IMG/VR virus record: IMGVR_UViG_3300042905_001238
Location: 1-26,327 of that record
From: a virus
Reading direction: 5' to 3' (one strand)
Length of the DNA: 26,327 nucleotides
Shown here: piece after piece, positions 13,368-22,365 of the stretch
How the letters are laid out: each line of letters begins with the position of its first letter
Position numbering within the stretch: position 1 is the first letter of the stretch
The notes under the pieces: model-generated
What the model was told of the DNA's origin: nothing
The model's input: the letters and a program-made list of their open reading frames with translations, nothing else
Databases searched by the model: none
Program-made: the position numbers and the translations under genes

Positions 13368-16300
13368 ATTTCTGGCCTACTCTAGACTTCTCTAGCAACG
13401 GCTCTATTATATCTAGATGCCTACGAGGGACTGCCAACCCCTCAATACCTTCTTCACGACGGTCGGCACGATTCTTAAGCGACGCATCTATCGTACTATC
13501 CTCAATTGGTAGGGCGCTATTCTTGTAGTTGTAAACGTCAATATCTTTAAGTCGAGCCTCAATAGCTTCTTCATTATCATCGGTATCATCTGCCTCATAC
13601 CGTCGAATAGCGAGGTCCAGTTTATCAAGGGCTTCTTTTCTGTCTTTCTCAATCCCCTTTAACATCCGTTGAGCAATGAAGTTCTTCTTCTGTATCTCTG
13701 CAGTCTCAGTACTGTGGAACCCCAAGGTTTGTGCTGCTAACTTAGCAGTTGTATACCATTCGGGGTCCCTAATTTCATCCCCTTCACGTGTTTGAAGTCC
13801 TTCACTGCGTAGACGGTAGGCAGTTGCAGCACCACGGAAGAACGCAGGGAGTCCCTTTTCTACTGCTCGGTTGACATGTCCACTGTTCCAGTCATCAAAA
13901 GCCCCAGCTATCTGTTCACCCATCCCACCAAAAGGCCCAGTCAATGTGTTAAACACCATGTCTTGGAACGCACCCTTAGAGTTTTCCGCAGGGGCATCTT
14001 CTGTAAACCACAGGTTATTAAGCGAAGTCGATGCGCCTATGTTTAAGTCAGTAAGCGCAGAAATAGGACCCATCTTCACACTACGTTGCAGCATTAACGC
14101 TTGTTCATCGGTTAGCCCTAAAGCCTTTGCTAGACTACTACCTTCACCAAAGAAATCTGGTATGAACGACTCACGAAACCATAAGTCTAGGCTACGTTTA
14201 CCCAGCGGATTACCCTCATCATCGTCATCATAGTATTCATCTTCATCATCGCCTTCCATATCTGGGCGCATAAGCTCCCGTACACCTTCAGCCGCACCCA
14301 TAATAACGCTATATAGTGGCAACCCAACTACTCCTGAGAATAGCCCAGTCATACCTAGTGTTCCGAAGAACTTAACCGCCGCATCTTTCCTATCTTTAGC
14401 TGGTAGCTTACGGAGCATATTGACAAAGTTACGTGTTAAGTAGGACGTCATTTGCAGCGGGTATGTCATAAACTGCGTTGCTAATCTAGTAGCAGGGGTC
14501 TTCATAAACCGGGGCTTGTTGTACTGCGTGTAGTTGAATAGGGCATCGTACACTAGCTCAGTAGCTTTCTTTATGCCCTGTTTAGTAGCCTCTGCGTCAG
14601 ATACTCCTTCCTTCTTAAGTTTGGCAAACTCAAGCTCAAACGAAGCCATGTACATTGTTTCACGGGATATGCGCTCTAGGTGATGGAAAGCCCCACCCAT
14701 AAAATTAAAGGTTGTTCTGAAGCCTTTATGTATCCACCCTTCATACTCCGCTGTAGGAGTTCTTGCTCTCGAGGTCATATCGGCTGCATACGTGGACATG
14801 AAAATATCACGGTTATTAGCCGTTTCCCACGCCGTCTTTAGTGCCTTACGATACACTGGGTCTGGGTGCTTATTAATGTAGCTAGAGTCATTGATAGATG
14901 GTTGACCCCAGTTTGTTATCACATTCCCATTTGCATCTTTCTTGCTAGTACCAAGTTTGTTAAACAGGAATGAGTATCGTGCAAAAGTCTTAGATGCTTC
15001 AGCAACCCCATACTCTGCCTGTAACACAGGTAGCCCCACTATAGGCAACTGCGTCATTTGAACCAGCGCAGACTTAGGGGCGGTTAACATATAGTAGAAC
15101 ACTGCTTGGTTACCAAAACTTGCTAATGAGTCTAGATTAAACTCCCCGGGTACTTGAGGCATCAGCTCAGCCCCAGCACGTAGTGCTATCTCGTCTATAA
15201 AAGCATTAAGGCGTAGCTTGTCTGGGTTACCTGCTAGTTCAGCGTAAGCACTACCCAAAGCATTACGTATCTTATCTGAGTACGCAAGCCGGGATAACTG
15301 ATTAGCCGCAGTATGCTGGGAGGTTATAAAGTTACGCAGCACATCAGCACTAAACCCAGTCTTACCTTGGCGATGTGTAAACCTACGGCGCATGTCTTTC
15401 TCAGGCAGCGTCATTAGATACATCTGATAGACTTCATCTTTTAGCGCTTCAATATCTGTGAGCTTGTTTGTATCCAGCATCTCAAAGATGCCCTTCAGCA
15501 TCTGGCTAGACTCAACAACTTCAGCCCGCATCTGTCTTAGGTTGTCCCCAAAATCAAGCGTCAAATCCTCTACCATCTTTTCTTTGGTGCGCTTGTCTCC
15601 AGCCTTTTTCAGTTCCTCTACCCGTTTGTCCACAGCGTTATTACGCGCCGCCGCAGATTGGAACATATAGAACTCACCGGATTGCCCCTTACCTACACGG
15701 AACCAGAAGTTACCGTAACGCATTAATGGAAAGTAGATACCTAGCTTCTTAGCATCTTGGAATGTCTTGGCAATAGATGCCATCAATTTGCCTTTGGGGG
15801 TAGAGGCATCGTTAATATCCCCGGGCACATTAGATGATGCTATCTTATCGGTTAGTAGCTGCTCATGTAGGCGGAATGTTTCTTCGTACTTATCCCGTGC
15901 CATCCTGTATACATCTTGGCCCTTACCCTTAGCAATTTTACCCAGACGATCCCATAGGGTGTACACATAGGAGATCCTATTCTTACGTTTAGTTACCCGT
16001 CCACTCGCTGCTATCTTTTCTTTTCCACTAAGCGTCGGGTCTGCATGGGCTTGTTCTAGTTGCTTTAATTCAGCATCATTCTGTAGGGCCTCGGCAAGAG
16101 TCTTATATTTAGCAGGATCTACTTGTTGCAACGTAGCTGCGTTCATAACGTCGCCTAGCAGTTTGCCACCTTCTTCTGACTTCTTATTAAATTTTACCCA
16201 TGCTGGCACTTGCTCTGCTAGTTCTCTAATCATCCTAGAGCGCATACCCGCCATTTCCTGCACGGCATCATTAACCTTATTTATGTTAACGATCTTATCC

Positions 16301-19300
16301 CCTACCCAACGGCCTATATCTTGTGTAGTTAGTGTAGGCAGGATAGCGCGAATAGAACCTACTTTAAGAGAATCCCCCACCGCTTTGAGCAGTCGGATTG
16401 CATCCTTAGAATTTCTAGTCTTTCTTATTAACTCACCGATACTTGCATTTAGATATGTATAAGTCTGTGACTTTTCAAGTTTCTCTGAGAGCTTGTTTAC
16501 TTTTACCTTCTTGGGTTTCTTAGCCAATGCTACTGAAGGAGTAGTTTTCTCTGTGAACTTAGGAGCCCCTGCTATCTTGTTCGTTACTATTATTAGGTCA
16601 TGAAATGCAGACTTATACTGCGGGCCCATGTTAAATAGATTGCGGATACTCTGCACAAAGGAGTTAATGAATGTATCAGTCTTGTATCTACCCGGTGCAC
16701 TCATTAAGAACTCTTGCATCTCAGGCTGGGTTAGCCCGTAGGATATAAACTCCTTGAGGTCATTGAATACATCCGCACCATTTTCTTTTGCCAGTATCTG
16801 TATAGCTGGAGGAACCCTGCCTTCGCTGTTCAGTAGTTTGTAGTACTCACCCGCCCTGTCCATAAGCTCCATGAGATCGTATATTGCATCTCTGGTTTTC
16901 TTATCTACAGAATTGTGATCCTTAAGATACGAATTGATCTTGGACATGGTAGCCCCATGCAGCATCTCATGGAGTAACACAGTATTATTAAGGCCACTAA
17001 TAGCATCTAGGTATATAACCCCACCCTTGCTGGTTTCAGCATACATCCCAGCAGCGCCATTACCTTTAGTAAATTCATGCCTAAGTTCAGGATCTTTTAT
17101 GTCCGTTTGGGGGTCACGAACTATGACTATAGTAATTTCACCAACGAAGGGTTTTAGCATCCTCACTAGCGTTTTTTCAAAAACAGTTCCAAAACGTGAT
17201 ATGTATGCTACGGCATCTTTAGCAGACTTAAACGCACTTATAACTGGATCGGTAGTTGGGTTTGTGTGAGTGCTTAACAATTGCCCACTTTTAGCCGTTT
17301 CTTTTATCTTGGCTTTATTCTGGGCAATCATGTGTTGGCGAGGAGTAATGTTTGGGTTAGTTATAACCTCACTAGCTATTACCCCAGCTTTATTCTTTCT
17401 GTATCTAGGGTCATTGGCAATCTTATACGCCTGTGTTAATGCCTCTATAGTTTCTACGTTACGTATAGTGTTAGCATCTTCCAGTTCTAATTCGTTAGCG
17501 TAGTCACCCTCGTTTAAAGGTGCTCTCTCTACAACAGCCTTAGCCTTTTCCGCAGTACGAATAGCATCTATACCAGACCCTTGCTGGGCACGGCGTTGTT
17601 GCTGCTTATCTGCTTTCTGTTCCGCAGTTAGTTCTTGAACTGGGCGACCACGTTTCTTACCCGCTGCCTGTAATCCGGTTAATGGGTCAACTTTAGCTTC
17701 ATCTTTGATTTCTGCAACATCTTTGACAGCCTCATCTTTGATTTCTGCAACATCTTTGACAGCCTCATCTTTGATTCCTGCAACATCTTGGACAGTATCC
17801 GGTTTGATTTCTGCAACATCTTTGACAGTCTCGTCTTTGATTTCTGCAACGTCTTGGACAGCCTCTGGTTTGATTTCTGCAACACCCCCAGTAAGCGTCG
17901 GCTCAACACGCCCAGCGGCTTCAGCTACATCAGGTAACCCAGTAACTGCAGGTTCAGCAGCTCCCCCTACGTCATCTAGTGTAGTCGCGTAAGGCTCCGT
18001 TCTTCCTGTAACATCTGCAGCAGGTGCTCCAAGTACACCCACTGATCCGGGCTCAGCTCCAGTAGGCTCTCCGGTAGGCTGCGTGATACTCGTATCTTCC
18101 CCGCCACGCACTTCAGGGCTAGGCTCAATTCCTCCGGGTTCAACTTCAGTAACAGCTCCTGTTCCTGTTGAGTCATATCCTTTCTCCTGCGCTATGATAT
18201 TTCCTGCTTGCTTCAGCGCTTCTGTTTCATTAATCCCTTTCCGTATGATAGTTCCGTCTTCAGCGACCTGATCGGTCATCAACTGGCTAACTACCGAGTC
18301 GTATTTTTTAGCGATCTCAGATTCGTTCTGCCTAACACCACTTAATCTTTCCTCAGTATCTGCTTCTTCCTGAGCTGCGGCGGCTGCGGCGGCTTCTTCG
18401 TCTCTACCTTGGGGATTGATTGCACCTACGCCAGCACCTAGTACACCACCAGCTAACCCTTCTAATGCCCCAGCCCCAGCTACGCCACGCATCGTAGGCA
18501 CGTCAAAACCTTCTTTTTGCAGGGCTACATTCTTGGCATACTGTTCTTGTGCACCTTGTGCAACTTCGGGTATTGCTTCGGCTGCACCTGTTTCTACAGC
18601 CCGTCTAACTACCCCTTTTTTAGCCGCCTCTTTACCTGCTTCCCCAACTATCTTTTTAGTCATCCCCTTTACTAGCAGAGGATCAACTCCAGTCACTGCA
18701 GTTATGCCGCCTAACGCAGCACCACCTAGTATCAACCCAAGATTCTCTCCGTTGTAGTCTTGAGCAAGCTGCGCCCTAGCTTCAACTTGTTCTGGGGGCA
18801 TACCTATTTTGGCTAGTTCTTCCTTAACCGCATCGTAGATACCACCCTTAATAACCCCCGTGCCCATAGCGGTGCCGATAGCTGCCGAAGTTTTAGATGG
18901 TACTAACCTTTGAAATGCAGTTTGTGCAGTGGTAGCAACTTTCTTAGCGGTACCAAATGCTTGTAAGCCTTTCTTCAACAATTGCCCAAAGACAAGGGGG
19001 GCCATAGTACCAAGAGCGTTAACGGTTAGATCTACTGGGGCGGTAGCATATGCTTGTAAAGCCGCAGTAATTTGATCTCCAAAGCCTTTATCCTCTGCCT
19101 CTTTCATAATACGAGCTACTTCAGCAGAATCATTCTTAGACTGAGCACTAAACAACGCAGACACAGAGTCTTCCATATTCTTTAGCTGCTGTGATGCTGG
19201 ATTGTTTGCCCCTAGTGTGTCCGTCAACATTCGGAAACCCCCAAGCGCACCCGCCCCAAGTTTTAGGGGGACATCGGCTACTTGGCGTAGTGAGCTTTGT

Positions 19301-19458
19301 TGCTCTGGAGTTGGTGCAGGTGTAGCTGGAGTTGATGCTACTGGCTCTGGGGAACTCGTTTGCTGGCGTATATAGTCTGCCAGCTTTTGTGCCGATTCGG
19401 TATCCCCCGCTGCATCTGCCCTTCTTAGAGCATCATAGACAGCATTTATATCCGTCAT
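13366..19458 (-). CDS. giant virion-associated polyvalent protein with HExxH motif
   Basis: A 2030-residue protein, 23 percent of the window. The N-terminus (1-60) is a short helix followed by a Pro/Thr/Ala linker. Residues about 127-347 hold several Ala/Gly-rich hydrophobic segments that could insert in a membrane. Six 11-residue repeats occupy 526-591. A zinc-metalloprotease motif, L-L-H830-E-M-L-H834-G, follows a strand-rich region. The middle part is mostly helical. Residues 1694-1723 are hydrophobic, followed by an acidic D/E/Y linker near 1740. The C-terminus (about 1860-1900 and on: L-P-A-F-F-R-G-A-A-T-A-Y-R, then E-G, then L-G-F) resembles the large-polyvalent-protein domain LPD38. 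It is the last gene of the virion operon, overlapping the previous by ATGA without a clear Shine-Dalgarno. A packaged, ejected protein with host-directed or self-processing protease activity is inferred. Confidence 0.85.
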   Translation of the reverse strand: MTDINAVYDALRRADAAGDTESAQKLADYIRQQTSSPEPVASTPATPAPTPEQQSSLRQVADVPLKLGAGALGGFRMLTDTLGANNPASQQLKNMEDSVSALFSAQSKNDSAEVARIMKEAEDKGFGDQITAALQAYATAPVDLTVNALGTMAPLVFGQLLKKGLQAFGTAKKVATTAQTAFQRLVPSKTSAAIGTAMGTGVIKGGIYDAVKEELAKIGMPPEQVEARAQLAQDYNGENLGLILGGAALGGITAVTGVDPLLVKGMTKKIVGEAGKEAAKKGVVRRAVETGAAEAIPEVAQGAQEQYAKNVALQKEGFDVPTMRGVAGAGALEGLAGGVLGAGVGAINPQGRDEEAAAAAAAQEEADTEERLSGVRQNESEIAKKYDSVVSQLMTDQVAEDGTIIRKGINETEALKQAGNIIAQEKGYDSTGTGAVTEVEPGGIEPSPEVRGGEDTSITQPTGEPTGAEPGSVGVLGAPAADVTGRTEPYATTLDDVGGAAEPAVTGLPDVAEAAGRVEPTLTGGVAEIKPEAVQDVAEIKDETVKDVAEIKPDTVQDVAGIKDEAVKDVAEIKDEAVKDVAEIKDEAKVDPLTGLQAAGKKRGRPVQELTAEQKADKQQQRRAQQGSGIDAIRTAEKAKAVVERAPLNEGDYANELELEDANTIRNVETIEALTQAYKIANDPRYRKNKAGVIASEVITNPNITPRQHMIAQNKAKIKETAKSGQLLSTHTNPTTDPVISAFKSAKDAVAYISRFGTVFEKTLVRMLKPFVGEITIVIVRDPQTDIKDPELRHEFTKGNGAAGMYAETSKGGVIYLDAISGLNNTVLLHEMLHGATMSKINSYLKDHNSVDKKTRDAIYDLMELMDRAGEYYKLLNSEGRVPPAIQILAKENGADVFNDLKEFISYGLTQPEMQEFLMSAPGRYKTDTFINSFVQSIRNLFNMGPQYKSAFHDLIIVTNKIAGAPKFTEKTTPSVALAKKPKKVKVNKLSEKLEKSQTYTYLNASIGELIRKTRNSKDAIRLLKAVGDSLKVGSIRAILPTLTTQDIGRWVGDKIVNINKVNDAVQEMAGMRSRMIRELAEQVPAWVKFNKKSEEGGKLLGDVMNAATLQQVDPAKYKTLAEALQNDAELKQLEQAHADPTLSGKEKIAASGRVTKRKNRISYVYTLWDRLGKIAKGKGQDVYRMARDKYEETFRLHEQLLTDKIASSNVPGDINDASTPKGKLMASIAKTFQDAKKLGIYFPLMRYGNFWFRVGKGQSGEFYMFQSAAARNNAVDKRVEELKKAGDKRTKEKMVEDLTLDFGDNLRQMRAEVVESSQMLKGIFEMLDTNKLTDIEALKDEVYQMYLMTLPEKDMRRRFTHRQGKTGFSADVLRNFITSQHTAANQLSRLAYSDKIRNALGSAYAELAGNPDKLRLNAFIDEIALRAGAELMPQVPGEFNLDSLASFGNQAVFYYMLTAPKSALVQMTQLPIVGLPVLQAEYGVAEASKTFARYSFLFNKLGTSKKDANGNVITNWGQPSINDSSYINKHPDPVYRKALKTAWETANNRDIFMSTYAADMTSRARTPTAEYEGWIHKGFRTTFNFMGGAFHHLERISRETMYMASFELEFAKLKKEGVSDAEATKQGIKKATELVYDALFNYTQYNKPRFMKTPATRLATQFMTYPLQMTSYLTRNFVNMLRKLPAKDRKDAAVKFFGTLGMTGLFSGVVGLPLYSVIMGAAEGVRELMRPDMEGDDEDEYYDDDDEGNPLGKRSLDLWFRESFIPDFFGEGSSLAKALGLTDEQALMLQRSVKMGPISALTDLNIGASTSLNNLWFTEDAPAENSKGAFQDMVFNTLTGPFGGMGEQIAGAFDDWNSGHVNRAVEKGLPAFFRGAATAYRLRSEGLQTREGDEIRDPEWYTTAKLAAQTLGFHSTETAEIQKKNFIAQRMLKGIEKDRKEALDKLDLAIRRYEADDTDDNEEAIEARLKDIDVYNYKNSALPIEDSTIDASLKNRADRREEGIEGLAVPRRHLDIIEPLLEKSRVGQK
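17686..17883 (-). repeat. six tandem 33-bp repeats encoding 11-residue units
   Basis: Within the giant gene, six consecutive 33-bp units encode residues 526-591, consensus V-A-E-I-K-D-E-A-V-K-D. Units 1 and 3 carry K-P-(E/D)-(A/T)-V-Q-D, the others K-D-E-(A/T)-V-K-D, giving a partly alternating P/D pattern. The last unit is degenerate (A-K-V-D). No spacer separates units. Confidence 0.95.
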
Positions 19459-20828
19459 TTGTATTTTTTATCAACAAGCTGCTGTATATCGTTGGGTAGT
19501 CTTGCCGCAAGTGGTTTTGGATTCACTACAGGCACTGGGTTATTATCCACAAGGGGTGGTGTGTCTATACCCCCTAGTCTCAGATACTCTTGCTTTTCCA
19601 AATTAGTAACATAATCCGCAGCTAGGGTGGTAGGCTTTCCAGCCTTTCTATTTTCCTTATCCAGCTTCTTTAACCTGTTTAGTTCTATGGTCCTTGGCAT
19701 ACCCCGCCTTTCAAGACTTTTTGCTACATTATCTACGGCTGTATCGCCCCTTTTAACCTCCAGAGTCTGTTTATTAATACCAGTCTCTTCCTGCTTATTT
19801 TCAAGACCCCCCGCACCTATCTTATGCTGTAGGTAAGACGGAACAAGCCTTCTTTCCCCTATTATGCCAAACGCCTCAGTCTGCAACTTTGCCATAGATG
19901 GGTTATCTTTTCTTTTCCCTTCCTTAACAAGCTCCATCTGGTTAGCAACATAGGCTGCTACTTCGGCGCGGGCATCTGTATCTTTCCCTGCATGTATGCC
20001 AGCTTGCCTCAACTCCTTGAACATACCTTCAGCAGACTTCTGACCTTCTATAGCCTCAGTACGGCGTCTTTGTTCTACGTCAGCCATACCTTTAATACCC
20101 GCTTCTGTATCAGCTCTTTGCCCAGCAAGGGATTCTGCAAAGTTAGGCGCTGTGGCGGCAAGCCCCTTAAATATATTTTGCGTTCCAAATGGACCAGACT
20201 GTGCACCTATGTTGGCACCTAGCCTAATAAGGTTCATGTTTAAGTCTTGTTTGCTACGTGCTTTAGCCCTTTCAGGTGCACCAGCGTAATAAGCCTGTAG
20301 TGCTTGTGCTTGAGTATCAGGAATTGACGCCCGCCTACCTTCTACTTGGCTATAGAGATCATTTAACCCATACTGTTCTTCTGGTACTTCACCGCCAGCA
20401 TCAAATGCAACTATTCCGCCGGTAGCAAAGTTACTCCGGTCATACTTCTCGCCGGGTCTTGGAATACTCATTAACCCGCCATGTGCCCTAGATATATCAG
20501 CGGTAGACTGAGGAGCCACCGGCGCACCAGCACCTACAGCAGCGCCACTACTATCGGTAATACCCTGACCACTGCTATCAGCAACTTGCTGACCAAGTGT
20601 GTCTTGTGCCACTGTTGTTTTTGGAGCTTGACTGTTGTTTAATTGAATACGATCTTGTGCCATCCCAGCCATAACTGCGTATATAGGGGGTATACGGCCC
20701 ATCTGAGCCATCTGCTGTAACTGGGCTTTGCTATACTTTAGTGCCAACGAGTCTATACTGGGAGCACCAAACTCCTTATCTGTTCTACCAAATATATCGT
20801 CGTTACGGTTACTTTGCATTTCAGCCAT
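19455..20828 (-). CDS. virion-associated protein, GG-motif type
   Basis: A 457-residue protein starting at 20828 (AAGGGG upstream on the - strand) and overlapping the giant gene by 4 nt. Residues 1-110 are Gln/Asn/Ala-rich. Residues 117-148 contain G-G-L-M-S-I-P-R-P-G-E and T-G-G-I-V-A-F-D-A-G-G-E-V, a glycine-pair module also found twice in the protein encoded at 22362-24350. From residue 150 on it is helical, with many Glu/Lys/Arg, suggesting a rod or coiled-coil part. There is no enzymatic motif. Position among virion genes and the shared module point to a structural or internal virion protein. Confidence 0.75.
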   Translation of the reverse strand: MAEMQSNRNDDIFGRTDKEFGAPSIDSLALKYSKAQLQQMAQMGRIPPIYAVMAGMAQDRIQLNNSQAPKTTVAQDTLGQQVADSSGQGITDSSGAAVGAGAPVAPQSTADISRAHGGLMSIPRPGEKYDRSNFATGGIVAFDAGGEVPEEQYGLNDLYSQVEGRRASIPDTQAQALQAYYAGAPERAKARSKQDLNMNLIRLGANIGAQSGPFGTQNIFKGLAATAPNFAESLAGQRADTEAGIKGMADVEQRRRTEAIEGQKSAEGMFKELRQAGIHAGKDTDARAEVAAYVANQMELVKEGKRKDNPSMAKLQTEAFGIIGERRLVPSYLQHKIGAGGLENKQEETGINKQTLEVKRGDTAVDNVAKSLERRGMPRTIELNRLKKLDKENRKAGKPTTLAADYVTNLEKQEYLRLGGIDTPPLVDNNPVPVVNPKPLAARLPNDIQQLVDKKYK

Positions 20829-20842
20829 TTCAGTGCCCCTTA

Positions 20843-21946
20843 TTATTTAGCGCCTAAACCCGCTGTACCCAATGCAGCTAGGCCAGCACCTGCAAGCTGT
20901 GAATTCATTGACGGTGGAGTTGCATATGTAGTTGCTGTTGATCCCATCTGTAACGGCATCCCACGAACCAGACTCTGGTAGTAACCTAACTGCTCCATCG
21001 GGTAGTCACGTTGACGTAAGAAGTCAGCATACTGAGTATCCATCTGTTGCTGTTGTAGCCCTTGTTGCTGAGCACCCACATTGTACTGTGACTGGAGCCG
21101 TTGTAGGTTTGCTGCTTGTTCTGCTGTGCCTAACTGACCAAGACCTTGTGCACCACTAATACCAGATTGTAATCCAGCTTGACCCATCTGGCCCATCTGA
21201 CCAGCAGCACCTATACCAGAAGTAAGCCCCTGCATACCCATTTGACCTAAACTTTGCTGACGAGCTTGCGCTGCGGCGTAGGCGTTTTGCAACCCTTCTT
21301 GCTGTATCTTATTCTGTGTGAACCCTAGATTTCTTTCACGCTCAGTACCAGCAAGTATATTCCTAGCACCGCCATATGTACCTTGTCTAGCTGCACCCAT
21401 GTTCTGAACTAGCTGATCTTTCTGGGCATCACGAAGGGCTTGCTGCTTCTGTACGTCTACTACGTTCTGCATGTAGGGCGACATAAAAGCTGAAGGATCA
21501 GCAAAAGCCGCGTTTGCCCCTTGGCTTGCAACGTCATACCCCATCTGGGCACCAATACCAGACCCCATCAACCCACCTGTGAGTCCAGCTTGTCCAGCAC
21601 CTAACCCCATTTGCGTAGCGCCACCCAGCCCATAACCAGCCGCACCAAACTGACCCGGAGTACCCATACCCAGAGTTTCTTGTTGTGATGCTTGTTGTGC
21701 GTTAGAAAAACCCGCTATACGTTGACCTTCATACGGGGTATATGGGCGATAAGACTGAGCCTGAGCCCGCTGCATTATGTCCGTTACATACGGTTCGGCA
21801 TATGCAGGTAAATTAGATTGGGTAACAGTAGATGAAGTTTCAGCTGGCATACCCCCGCCACCTTTATACAACTTAACCCTACCAGCTTCTAGCTGGAACC
21901 CTCTTACATCTGGCCCGTCATTAAACTCAAAATTTGTATATGCCAT
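20843..21946 (-). CDS. Gln/Gly/Ala-rich virion protein
   Basis: A 367-residue protein with GGAG just upstream (- strand). A mainly polar N-terminus (1-75, including L-P-A-Y-A-E-P-Y-V-T-D-I-M) is followed by a Gly/Gln/Met-rich stretch of short G-L-G/G-M-G motifs (90-145). A conserved-looking helical core (about 150-240) has F-M-S-P-Y-M-Q-N-V-V-D-V-Q-K-Q and G-G-A-R-N-I-L-A. A second Q-rich repeat zone and a hydrophobic C-terminus (L-A-G-A-G-L-A-A-L-G) complete it. I recognise the F-M-S-P-Y core from virion proteins of environmental podo-like phages; probable internal or tail protein, function unproven. Confidence 0.75.
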   Translation of the reverse strand: MAYTNFEFNDGPDVRGFQLEAGRVKLYKGGGGMPAETSSTVTQSNLPAYAEPYVTDIMQRAQAQSYRPYTPYEGQRIAGFSNAQQASQQETLGMGTPGQFGAAGYGLGGATQMGLGAGQAGLTGGLMGSGIGAQMGYDVASQGANAAFADPSAFMSPYMQNVVDVQKQQALRDAQKDQLVQNMGAARQGTYGGARNILAGTERERNLGFTQNKIQQEGLQNAYAAAQARQQSLGQMGMQGLTSGIGAAGQMGQMGQAGLQSGISGAQGLGQLGTAEQAANLQRLQSQYNVGAQQQGLQQQQMDTQYADFLRQRDYPMEQLGYYQSLVRGMPLQMGSTATTYATPPSMNSQLAGAGLAALGTAGLGAK

Positions 21947-21948
21947 GA

Positions 21949-22365
21949 TTACTCCACAGGTATCTCAAAAAATATCCCTTTATGTGTAGCGCCTTCTGGT
22001 CCAAAGATCTTTAGCCAGCCAGCCCGCCCTATAGATTCTATAACCCCGCAATTACAATCCTTAGCAAATCTTTGTAGCATTAGCAGCATGGGGGTTTTCC
22101 ATTTCAACCCTTCAATACCACCTATAAAGTGAAACGCTAAGGCATTAATCCTTGGGTAGTTAACTACTTGTGTAACAACCGCCCCGTACACACAGCTATT
22201 ATCATAGGCAATCCACAACTGCCTTGAGCCATCTAGGATAACTGCTTTTATATCCTCTGTTTTGTACCTTCCATAACTATGCTCCGCTGCCTTTTCCATG
22301 TAGCCTTCAATCTCACCCCACACTGAATCTACATACTCTGGGAGAATCAAAGATATTTTAATCAT
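21949..22365 (-). CDS. GNAT-fold protein, T7 gp13-like virion candidate
   Basis: A 138-residue protein starting in an ATGA overlap with the upstream gene. It has the alpha/beta order of a small GNAT fold: an N-terminal strand and helix (V-W-G-E-I-E-G-Y), a helix (T-E-D-I-K-A-V-I), a strand pair (L-W-I-A-Y-D... G-A-V-V-T-Q-V), a central helix (M-L-L-M-L-Q-R-F-A) and closing strands. T7 internal virion protein gp13 and its relatives have a GNAT-like fold and lie in the same kind of position, near the ejection proteins. The classical acetyl-CoA R/Q-x-x-G-x-G/A loop is not evident, so an enzymatic role is doubtful and a structural role in the virion is the better guess. Confidence 0.7.
   Translation of the reverse strand: MIKISLILPEYVDSVWGEIEGYMEKAAEHSYGRYKTEDIKAVILDGSRQLWIAYDNSCVYGAVVTQVVNYPRINALAFHFIGGIEGLKWKTPMLLMLQRFAKDCNCGVIESIGRAGWLKIFGPEGATHKGIFFEIPVE

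Noticed and set aside
17686-17883. CRISPR-like array of about 33-bp repeats
   Set aside because: The units are directly adjacent without spacers and keep a coding frame inside the giant gene; they are protein repeats.
17705-17992. 95-residue + strand ORF with regular S-A-T-S-L repeats
   Set aside because: It is the antisense shadow of the 33-bp repeats in the giant gene, has no Shine-Dalgarno and opposes a long real gene.
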